From an uncultured Sphingomonas sp. (GTDB lineage Bacteria; Pseudomonadota; Alphaproteobacteria; Sphingomonadales; Sphingomonadaceae), in contig NZ_CAKZHV010000002.1 of assembly GCF_936927845.1 (NCBI RefSeq), positions 1 to 64,000 on the forward strand: 64,000 nt of DNA, given 5' to 3'. The notes under the pieces were generated by a model. That model searched no databases and was not told the DNA's origin. It saw only the letters and a list, made by a program, of their open reading frames with translations. Shown here one piece after another: positions 17,194-23,365 of the stretch (positions are counted from its first letter, which is position 1; every line of letters starts with the position of its first letter). The position numbers and the translations under genes were made by a program.

Positions 17194-18974
17194 CCGAAGA
17201 CCCCATGCATCCACCAGCTGAGGTCGCCGGTGTCCTCCTCAAAGCCGTCACCGCGGCGGAATACCCAGTAGCGGCCGCCCGCATCGTCCTCGACGCGGTA
17301 ATAGTCGCGCACCGCCCACACCTCGGCGTCGCGGCGCCACCACTCGCCATGGACACGCTCGGGACCATCGCCGGCGACGATCTTGTAGGTCTTGCCGCGC
17401 CACTCGAAGCGGCGAGGCGGCTGGTCGGGCATCAGCGCGATCACGCGGGCGAGCGGCTCGGGTCGCACGAAAAGGCGGATCGGCCGCGGCCACTGTGGCC
17501 AGGGTCCCGGCGTTTCGTTCGGGTCGGAGCGGGCGACGGCTCGCTCCGGCACATGGCTCTCGACTGGCGCCACGCGGAAGACGGCGCGTGGGCCGATCCT
17601 ACCGGCGATCACGTCGACGAGGCGCCCCGGATCGCGCACCAGCGTCTCGCCGGCGAGCACCGCGCCGAGGTCGACCGCGTCAAGCGGCTCGGTGTGCGGG
17701 GCAACGAGCCAGAACTGCTCAAGCCCCATGCCGGGGTCGATCCGCTCGATCTTGAGCTTCAGCAGCCGTAGCAGGTGCGGCACCTCGCGCGTTGGCTGCG
17801 ACGTGCCGACGGCGATGACCTGCTCGGTGCCGTCGACGCGAAGGCCGGTGAGCCGCAGCGCGCGCGCGCCAAGCCCGCGCTCCTGCAGAACGCCGGCGAG
17901 ATCGCGCAGGAGGTCACCCATGACCTGCTCGATCGCCTCGGCCGTGCCGATCGGATCGAGCAGCCGGCGCTCTACCAACGGCACCTCGGCGTCCTCGCGC
18001 GGGGTGATCGGCTCTGCGACGGCCCCCAGCGCCTGGTCGAGCCGCGTGATCGCCGGCAGGCCAAGCCGGCGCGCGAGCGGCCCGCGCGCGACCGGCAGAA
18101 GATCCGCGACCGTCTCGAAGCCGAAGCGCCGCGCGGCGCTGAGCGCGCTCGGAGCGAGGCGCAGCGCCACGATCGGCAGCGGCGCGAGCGCGCTGGCGGT
18201 TCCACCCGGCTCGGCGCGGATAAGGTCACCGCGGCCGTACCGTGCGAGCGCGTGCGCGGCGCCCGGCGTGTCCGCGACCGCCACCCGCGCCGTAAAGCCC
18301 GCGCGGCGGCAGAAGGCCACCAGACGCCGGCAGAAGCGCTCTTCGCCGCCATGGAGGTGCTCGCAGCCTGCGAGATCGATCCAGAGACCATCGCTTGGGC
18401 TGACCGCGGCGATCGGCGACCAGCGGCGTACCGCCAGCAATGCCAGCTTGTCGAGCAGCGCGGCATCGGCCTCCGGCTCGGCCGGGCGAAAGTCGAGATC
18501 GGAGACGAGCGCGCGTGCGTGGGTCGCGGCCATCCCGGGATGCACACCGAGCGCGCGCGCACCGTCACACGCGGCAACCACCTCCTCGCGCCGACCGACC
18601 TTGCCGATCAGCGCAAGCGGCGCGTGCTCGACAGGCTTGGCAGCAGGTATGCTGACGCGGGGTGTCGGCGTCGTCGCCTTGTAGGGGTGGCTGGCAGCTT
18701 CCGAGCGTCGGCCGAGCTCGCGCATGGGCGGCTGCGCGTGCGTCGGCAGCGTCGCAATCTGCGCCTCGACGTCTGCGCGGGTCTGCATCCCCTCACGCGC
18801 CCATCGCGCGCCCGGACGCCAGCCGCCGCCACGTGGGACAGAACAGGCACCTGGATCGTCGTCGACGGGTAGCTGGAGCGTCGGCCGATCAGGCAGCCGC
18901 GTGGCGAACCGTTCCAGCCGTCTCAGCCGCTCCACGGCCAAGCTCGGCAGGAACAGCGAGACGACCCGTCTCAT
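17190..18974 (-). CDS. imuB: ImuB, catalytically inactive Y-family polymerase-like mutasome subunit
   Basis: ImuB links DnaE2 to the sliding clamp. The N-terminus RRVVSLFLPSLAVERLRR is typical of ImuB, and the Y-polymerase-like core follows (DGLWIDLAGCEHLHGGEE, fingers and helix-hairpin region around LGLPAITRLDQALG). The catalytic Asp positions of DinB are not conserved, as expected. The C-terminal 'DRR..YWVFRRG' region and the ending WWMHGVFG are also family-typical. Its 594 aa are slightly long because of an insert at about residues 35-115. It overlaps imuA by 86 bp and dnaE2 by 4 bp. Confidence 0.93.
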   Translation of the reverse strand: MRRVVSLFLPSLAVERLRRLERFATRLPDRPTLQLPVDDDPGACSVPRGGGWRPGARWAREGMQTRADVEAQIATLPTHAQPPMRELGRRSEAASHPYKATTPTPRVSIPAAKPVEHAPLALIGKVGRREEVVAACDGARALGVHPGMAATHARALVSDLDFRPAEPEADAALLDKLALLAVRRWSPIAAVSPSDGLWIDLAGCEHLHGGEERFCRRLVAFCRRAGFTARVAVADTPGAAHALARYGRGDLIRAEPGGTASALAPLPIVALRLAPSALSAARRFGFETVADLLPVARGPLARRLGLPAITRLDQALGAVAEPITPREDAEVPLVERRLLDPIGTAEAIEQVMGDLLRDLAGVLQERGLGARALRLTGLRVDGTEQVIAVGTSQPTREVPHLLRLLKLKIERIDPGMGLEQFWLVAPHTEPLDAVDLGAVLAGETLVRDPGRLVDVIAGRIGPRAVFRVAPVESHVPERAVARSDPNETPGPWPQWPRPIRLFVRPEPLARVIALMPDQPPRRFEWRGKTYKIVAGDGPERVHGEWWRRDAEVWAVRDYYRVEDDAGGRYWVFRRGDGFEEDTGDLSWWMHGVFG

Positions 18975-19650
18975 CGCTGCCCTCCACTATCAAGGAGAAT
19001 GTTTCGCCGCCTCGCTGGCGAGCAAGCTCCACCGTCCAACGCGACCGCCCTACGCCGGCAACGCTAAGCTGCTCCGAGGGAGCGGCACCTATCCGCCAAC
19101 GCGTCCAAGCGGCCGACGGATCGCTAAGGGGATCCTGGTCCCGCGACTTGCGGCGCCGGAGCAAAAGAATCGGCATGTCCGCTTCAGCCGCGACCAGCTG
19201 CAAACGCCGGGTCGCCACCATCGACACTTTGCTTGCCTCCGCAACGATGGCGGACGGCGTGCCGTCGCGTGCGGCATCCTCGACCACGGCGAGCAGCGCG
19301 GCATCATCCTGCGGCTGAGCATAGATGACATTGTCGGCCGAGAGCCCCGCTTGGGCCAGCCCAGGGGCGTACAGATCGGTTCGACAGCTGGCCCAAAGAA
19401 CAGGCCCGGCAGTCGCCTTGGCCTCCCGTGCTGCTATTCCGGCGAGGAAAAGGGTTGCGGCCGCATCGTCGACCAGCGATGGCGTCAGCCCAGCGGCCTC
19501 ATGCAGCGCTCCCGCGCGCAGGCCTCCGGCTCCGAGGCGGCTGTCGATGCCGCTGACCCCAAACGGCAGGACACGGAAGTCCATTGCCGGAGTCGCCACT
19601 GCGCGGAGTTGGGCCAAGGTATGCGGCAGAGAATCAGCGGCGGGGAACAT
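18889..19650 (-). CDS. imuA: ImuA, RecA-like SOS mutagenesis factor
   Basis: The 253-aa protein has the short RecA-like fold of ImuA: FRVLPFGVSGIDSRLGAGGL, then a degenerate P-loop, GPVLWASCRTDLYAPGLAQAGL, and PILLLRRRKSRDQDP. The P-loop lysine is missing, so ATP use is doubtful. ImuA controls access of ImuB/DnaE2 to damaged DNA. It is the first gene of the operon, and a perfect LexA box lies 20 bp upstream of its ATG. Confidence 0.88.
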   Translation of the reverse strand: MFPAADSLPHTLAQLRAVATPAMDFRVLPFGVSGIDSRLGAGGLRAGALHEAAGLTPSLVDDAAATLFLAGIAAREAKATAGPVLWASCRTDLYAPGLAQAGLSADNVIYAQPQDDAALLAVVEDAARDGTPSAIVAEASKVSMVATRRLQLVAAEADMPILLLRRRKSRDQDPLSDPSAAWTRWRIGAAPSEQLSVAGVGRSRWTVELARQRGGETFSLIVEGSDETGRLAVPAELGRGAAETAGTVRHAAA

Positions 19651-19669
19651 GGGACTCTAGACTCGACTC

Positions 19670-19684
19670 GTTCCCTTTATGTTC
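19670..19684 (-). promoter_or_regulatory. LexA (SOS) box upstream of imuA
   Basis: GTTCCCTTTATGTTC is an exact match to the alphaproteobacterial LexA box GTTC-N7-GTTC. It lies 20 bp upstream of the imuA ATG and should repress the imuA-imuB-dnaE2 operon. The divergent HNH gene starting at 19819 could share it. Confidence 0.85.
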
Positions 19685-19818
19685 CGCAAAAGGATGCGGG
19701 CGGTCAAGCTCGATCCCGGCCCGTTCGTCGCTTCTGCGCGGAACGGGGGTGCAACAAAGCGCGGACAAAGCCGGAAAAGGTGCTTCCGTTCTTCGCTTCG
19801 CTGACTCATAGAATCAGG

Positions 19819-20265
19819 ATGCCGATCCGACCCGAAAACCGCTGGCTTTACCCGATCGATTGGCCGCAGATCTCGGTAGCCGTGCGCTTCCAGAGGGCAG
19901 GGGGCAAGTGCGAGCAGTGCGGGCGACCGCATCTCACCCGCGTCGCCCATCTCGGGGATGGTCGCTGGTGGGATGCAGATGCAAAGTGCTGGCGATCCGA
20001 CCGTGGCAGACGCATTGCTGTCAAGGAGAGCTTCGTCCTGGCGGCTGTCCAGATCACCTATGTCGTGCTCGCGTGTGCCCACCTCGACCATGACCCGGGC
20101 AACAGCCATCCCGCCAACCTCAAGGCGCTCTGCCAACGCTGCCACCTGATCCACGACGCCGAGGAACATCGCTGGCAGCGTTGGTGGAACCTGTACCGAC
20201 TGCGCGCCATCCGCGACCTGTTCGAGGACCCGCGGGTCACGCGTGAGCGGATTAGCCGGCGTTAG
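19819..20265 (+). CDS. HNH endonuclease-like protein, 148 aa
   Basis: CEQCG and CAHLDHDPGNSHPANLKALCQRCHLIHDA form an HNH-type zinc/metal site: two CxxC pairs plus His-Asp-His and an Asn-rich loop. The region before it contains a W-rich insert (DGRWWDADAKCW). I chose ATG 19819 (MPIRPENRWLYPIDW); the frame is open far upstream but overlaps imuA/imuB on the other strand. It diverges from the imu operon. Nuclease activity is inferred from the motif; the target is unknown. Confidence 0.72.
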   Translation: MPIRPENRWLYPIDWPQISVAVRFQRAGGKCEQCGRPHLTRVAHLGDGRWWDADAKCWRSDRGRRIAVKESFVLAAVQITYVVLACAHLDHDPGNSHPANLKALCQRCHLIHDAEEHRWQRWWNLYRLRAIRDLFEDPRVTRERISRR

Positions 20266-20438
20266 AAGTCGACGTTCCGATCGCGCATCTGGTCGGCCGC
20301 GAGATCAGCGATCGGCCCCCGCCCGCCAAGCGTCTCAAAGACGTCGACCAGGTCGTGATCGCTCAGCTTTGTGAGCATCATGCGAACGGCGCCGGCGTTC
20401 GCCTCGTCCAGCACGGTCATTGTATCGTCGTCCACCAT
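20262..20438 (-). CDS. Very small acidic protein, 58 aa
   Basis: An ATG at 20438 opens a frame that reads MVDDDTMTVLDEANAGAVRM, continues through a helical segment (LTKLSDHDLVDVFETLGG) and ends with TAA at 20262-20264. Its stop overlaps the stop of the HNH gene on the other strand. Composition is protein-like and acidic. The upstream AAAGGCGG is a weak ribosome site. No family recognised. Confidence 0.4.
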   Translation of the reverse strand: MVDDDTMTVLDEANAGAVRMMLTKLSDHDLVDVFETLGGRGPIADLAADQMRDRNVDF

Positions 20439-20479
20439 GGCTAAGGTCTCGCCGCCTTTATCAACGGAGTAGACCTAGC

Positions 20480-20749
20480 ATGAACATTGGTGAGCTGGCC
20501 AAGGGTGTCGCGGGAGCGACCGGCTCGAGCGAGGCGGACGCAAAGAAGACGATCACGGCAGTGTTCGACCAGATCGCCAACGCGGCCGCGAAGGGTGAAG
20601 AAATCTCGATCCCGGGCTTCGGCAAGTTCGCCGTGAAGGATCGTCCGGAGCGTCAGGGGCGCAACCCGGCCACAGGCGCGGCAATGACGATCGCGGCCTC
20701 CAAGAAGGTTGCCTTCACGCCGGCAAAAGGCCTGAAGGACAAGCTCTGA
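20480..20749 (+). CDS. HU/IHF-family DNA-binding protein, 89 aa
   Basis: Nearly the whole chain is the bacterial HU fold: MNIGELAKGVAGATG, the dimer core AVFDQIANAAAKGEEISIPGFGKF, and the arm region RQGRNPATGAAMTI with the invariant Pro. The C-terminal FTPAKGLKDKL also fits. It bends DNA nonspecifically and may help a plasmid-borne recombination or replication process. I chose ATG 20480, the usual HU start; an upstream ATG at 20420 adds an unlikely Arg-rich leader. Confidence 0.92.
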   Translation: MNIGELAKGVAGATGSSEADAKKTITAVFDQIANAAAKGEEISIPGFGKFAVKDRPERQGRNPATGAAMTIAASKKVAFTPAKGLKDKL

Positions 20750-20755
20750 GTTTAG

Positions 20756-20780
20756 GCGCCGGCGATCACCTCGCCGGCGC
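20756..20780 (+). terminator. Hairpin after the HU gene
   Basis: A perfect 10-bp stem (GCGCCGGCGA/TCGCCGGCGC) with a 5-nt loop starts 7 bp after the HU stop. It lacks a run of T, so it may be a weak terminator or an mRNA-stabilising hairpin. Confidence 0.5.
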
Positions 20781-20797
20781 TCTAAAGGGAGGCGCGG

Positions 20798-21421
20798 ATG
20801 TGCAATCGGTACAGGTTGACGGCGAAGCAGGCCGAGGTGGCTGCGACGTTCGGGATCCGCCCGCCCTACGAGCCTGATGAAACCTTCCCGGTCGGCGACA
20901 TCTTCCCAACCGGGAAGAAGACCCCCTTCTACGGCTCGGTTGTCGTGCAGGACGGCCCCGACCGGCGCTTCGAACGCATGGAGTGGGGTGTGCCGACCCA
21001 GGTGCCCAGCAAGCGCGACCCCTCCGTCAAGCTGACCAAGTACGTGACAAACGTGAGGAATTTGCGCTCGCCCTTCTGGGCATCAATGCTGACCACGCCG
21101 GCCCGCCGCTGCCTGGTCCCGGTCACCGCCTTCTCCGAATACGGCCTCGCGCCCGGCGAGGACGGCAAAAAGCCGCTGCATTGGTTCGACGTGCCAAGCC
21201 GGCCGATTTTCGCGTTCGCGGGCATCTGGCGGCCGACGGAGCGGGGGAACGCCTATGGCTTCCTCACGACCGAGCCGAATGCGATCGTTGCGCCCATCCA
21301 CCCAAAGGCAATGCCAGTGGTTCTCCACGATGAGGACTACGATCGCTGGCTTTCGGCTCCCTGGGACGACCTCAAGGACCTCGTAGCGCCATATCCTTCG
21401 CAGCTGATGCGCGTCGAATGA
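20798..21421 (+). CDS. SRAP-domain protein (YedK/HMCES-like abasic-site protein), 207 aa
   Basis: The protein starts MCNRY, with Cys2 as the residue that links to abasic sites in single-stranded DNA once Met1 is removed. Other SRAP features are NVRNLRSPFW, VTAFSEYG with the catalytic-type Glu, and APIHPKAMPVVL with the conserved His. It protects abasic sites during replication and fits the SOS repair genes nearby. The next gene overlaps its stop by 4 bp. Confidence 0.93.
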   Translation: MCNRYRLTAKQAEVAATFGIRPPYEPDETFPVGDIFPTGKKTPFYGSVVVQDGPDRRFERMEWGVPTQVPSKRDPSVKLTKYVTNVRNLRSPFWASMLTTPARRCLVPVTAFSEYGLAPGEDGKKPLHWFDVPSRPIFAFAGIWRPTERGNAYGFLTTEPNAIVAPIHPKAMPVVLHDEDYDRWLSAPWDDLKDLVAPYPSQLMRVE

Positions 21422-21858
21422 CGGGGCTGAGCAGCGACGCGATCGAGGTCGTCAATCGCAACGCGCTCGTCACCGTTGCGCTGAACCAGGGCTACAACGC
21501 CTACCTTCCGGTCTATGACAACGGCATCGACCTGATCCTCCACAACGAAGCGACTGGCGACACCAAGCTGGTCCAGCTGAAAGGACGCTGGACCATCGAC
21601 AAAAAATACATCGGGCGAGGCATCTGGATCGCTTTTCCGGATGCCGGCGATTGGTATGTCGCTCCCCACGACCTCATGGTCGAATACGGCGCCAAGCACA
21701 CCGCGACCAAGAGCTGGGCCAAGGGCACCTACAGCAAGGCCCCCCTCAGCAAGGCTGACCGGGCGATCCTAGCGTGCTATCGTTTCGGGAACCCGCAGGC
21801 GGTCAACGACGACGCGGCGTCGCTTCATCCCTCGGTCCAGGGTGGTGCTTCAGAGTGA
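21418..21858 (+). CDS. Restriction-nuclease-fold-like protein, 146 aa
   Basis: The segment NGIDLILHNEATGDTKLVQLKGRW has the D-x(n)-QLK pattern of PD-(D/E)xK nucleases. It is preceded by a helix with AIEVVNRNALVTVALNQG and followed by a strand-rich region (GIWIAFPDAGDWYVAPHDLMV). It overlaps the SRAP gene by ATGA, and its stop overlaps the next GTG. Activity is not certain: the motif has Gln rather than Glu before LK. No named family. Confidence 0.55.
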   Translation: MTGLSSDAIEVVNRNALVTVALNQGYNAYLPVYDNGIDLILHNEATGDTKLVQLKGRWTIDKKYIGRGIWIAFPDAGDWYVAPHDLMVEYGAKHTATKSWAKGTYSKAPLSKADRAILACYRFGNPQAVNDDAASLHPSVQGGASE

Positions 21859-22343
21859 TCCCGGCCTGCCTCATTGTCGGCGATAGCATCGGCGTTGGAA
21901 TGGCGGGTGCGCTTGCGATGCAGGGCATTCACTGCGAGGTACGAGCTCAGGTTGGCGCGACGTCCAAGCGAGTGCTCGACCTTCAGCCAGTGATCGCAGC
22001 TACCGGCCACGCGGTCATCGCAGCAGGGTCGAACGACCCTGCCAATCCGGGCTTGGAGCAGAATCTGCGCCGCCTCCGCACAAGGCTTGCAGCCCAACGC
22101 GTAACCTGGATCGCCCCATATGATGCACGCGCATCCAGAATCGTCGTGTCGCTCGCGCTCACCTTCGGCGACACAGTCGTACCGCTTTCACTGTATGCGA
22201 CGCGCGACCGCGTTCACCCCGCCAGCTATGGCCCACTTTCGCGGAGCCTCGCAGGGCCATCTCCGGTGCCGTCAGCGCACGTCGCCCCGTTCAACCCAGC
22301 GCTACCCAAACCGGTCCGGCGAGCGGTCGTCATGGCGTTCTAA
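21855..22343 (+). CDS. SGNH/GDSL hydrolase-like protein, 162 aa
   Basis: The block I signature is LIVGDSIGVG (Ser11). A second block is AAGSNDP, with the Asn of SGNH proteins, and a DRVHP segment supplies Asp118 and His121. This is the full catalytic set of a small serine esterase. No signal peptide is visible. I chose GTG 21855, overlapping the upstream stop by 4 bp; a longer frame from 21774 is antisense to nothing but poorly protein-like. The substrate is unknown. Confidence 0.65.
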   Translation: MIPACLIVGDSIGVGMAGALAMQGIHCEVRAQVGATSKRVLDLQPVIAATGHAVIAAGSNDPANPGLEQNLRRLRTRLAAQRVTWIAPYDARASRIVVSLALTFGDTVVPLSLYATRDRVHPASYGPLSRSLAGPSPVPSAHVAPFNPALPKPVRRAVVMAF

Positions 22344-22353
22344 TCCGCCGGGC

Positions 22354-22391
22354 TTTGCAAAGCTTAAGTGCCGTTTTGCAGAGCTTAGATG
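22354..22391. repeat. Two direct repeats 21 bp apart
   Basis: TTTGCAAAGCTTAAGTG (22354-22370) and TTTGCAGAGCTTAGATG (22375-22391) are 14/17 identical and lie on the same face of the helix at 21-bp spacing. Both contain a short AGCTT/AAGCT palindrome. They fall in the gap between 22343 and 22462 and may be a protein binding site. Confidence 0.5.
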
Positions 22392-22461
22392 TCTATTCGT
22401 CGTGTCACCGACGGACTGCATCGCGAATGAACCTTTTCCCGATTGATCGGGAGCGCGGATC

Positions 22462-22692
22462 GTGCCCACTCAGAATGTGGCCCAGGATCCTCGATCAATC
22501 GACACGGCGGTCTCGTTGATGCGAATGGCTTTAGCCCTGCTGGACCGCGCCGACGAGGGTATGGCTGCGCTTCACCTCCAGCACGCCATCGACGTGGCAA
22601 CAGGCCAGCAGCCGGTCCAGGAAGGCGATGAGATCGACGAGGAACTCATCGAACGTCTGCTCGGCCGAGCCCCAAGCGTTCACGATCAATAG
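22462..22692 (+). CDS. Small conserved helical protein, 76 aa
   Basis: It starts at GTG 22462. The sequence (SLMRMALALLDRADEGMAALHLQHAIDVAT) resembles short proteins I associate with sphingomonad genomes, with no named domain. It is acidic and helical, without membrane segments. Its 3' end overlaps the convergent gene by 7 bp. Confidence 0.55.
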   Translation: MPTQNVAQDPRSIDTAVSLMRMALALLDRADEGMAALHLQHAIDVATGQQPVQEGDEIDEELIERLLGRAPSVHDQ

Positions 22693-23054
22693 AACTCTCG
22701 GCCCCCACGTCTCTCGCGATAGGCCATATCCCATTTCAAGCCGACTTCCGCGCTTACCGGCCGGGCACCCGGAGCAAACTGATCATGGCTATGGTCGACG
22801 GCCGGAGCCGATGGCGGCAGGCCGAATGGAGAGATCCTCAGCCGAGTTAAATGCCAAACATAGGCTTTCTCGTGCTCGGTTACCGGCTCAGCCTTGCCCC
22901 ACGCGACATCCTGAAACTGACGCTGGGCTGCGGACTTCGGCCGGCGCTCACGACGCCGCAGGGCGTCGTAAAATGCTAGGTAGCGGCCGATCAACTCCGC
23001 GTATCGCGCATCGACCTCGCCCTGAGCATCGCTGACGCCTGCTGGCCTCATCAT
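22686..23054 (-). CDS. Hypothetical protein, weakly DUF413/MaoP-like, 122 aa
   Basis: The middle of the protein (IGRYLAFYDALRRRERRPKS, then FQDVAWGKAEPVTEHEKAYVW) has the spacing of DUF413 proteins, which carry a helix followed by G-x3-P-x-TE-x-EKxY. The C-terminal 40 residues are disordered. The match is from memory of the motif and is weak. Start is ATG 23054. The divergent membrane-protein gene begins about 100 bp away. Confidence 0.5.
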   Translation of the reverse strand: MMRPAGVSDAQGEVDARYAELIGRYLAFYDALRRRERRPKSAAQRQFQDVAWGKAEPVTEHEKAYVWHLTRLRISPFGLPPSAPAVDHSHDQFAPGARPVSAEVGLKWDMAYRERRGGREFY

Positions 23055-23154
23055 CGAGCCCTCACCCCGGAACGGCGAACGATCGCCGCGAGTTCTTCGT
23101 TTGCCGACGGTGCCAAAAATCTGCTATCGTAGGAAGCGGAAAGGCAGGTGCGTC

Positions 23155-23346
23155 GTGGACGAGAGCTTTGGCAGTTACGATTACCTGACCACGGGGATGT
23201 ACCGTCCTGCAGTGATCGAGGCGCAGAACCCGATTTCCGAGGAGACGGTCTACCCAGCAGTTGGTGGCGCGCCGTCAACGGTGGTCGGCTGGGTTACCAG
23301 CATCGGCTTCATCGGCTTCGCTCTCTTCATGATTTTCGGTCACTGA
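23155..23346 (+). CDS. Small membrane protein, 63 aa
   Basis: One C-terminal membrane helix (TVVGWVTSIGFIGFALFMIFG) follows a polar N-terminus (VDESFGSYDYLTTG). I chose GTG 23155; an ATG at 23101 would add a basic leader. It is convergent with traG, and a hairpin lies between the two stops. Unknown function. Confidence 0.5.
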   Translation: MDESFGSYDYLTTGMYRPAVIEAQNPISEETVYPAVGGAPSTVVGWVTSIGFIGFALFMIFGH

Positions 23347-23365
23347 GGGAGTTCATCACTCCCTC
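23345..23365. terminator. Hairpin between convergent genes
   Basis: GAGGGAG/CTCCCTC with a 7-nt loop begins at the stop of the small membrane gene and contains the traG stop. Without a T run, it is a possible bidirectional terminator or transcript end. Confidence 0.4.

Noticed and set aside
13840..17271. 1143-aa open frame on the plus strand
   Set aside because: It is exactly antisense to dnaE2, whose motifs are clear. The frame stays open only because of high GC and codon bias.
17392..18872. Two long plus-strand frames (430 and 365 aa)
   Set aside because: Both are antisense to imuB; composition is Arg/Ala/Ser-rich with no domain.
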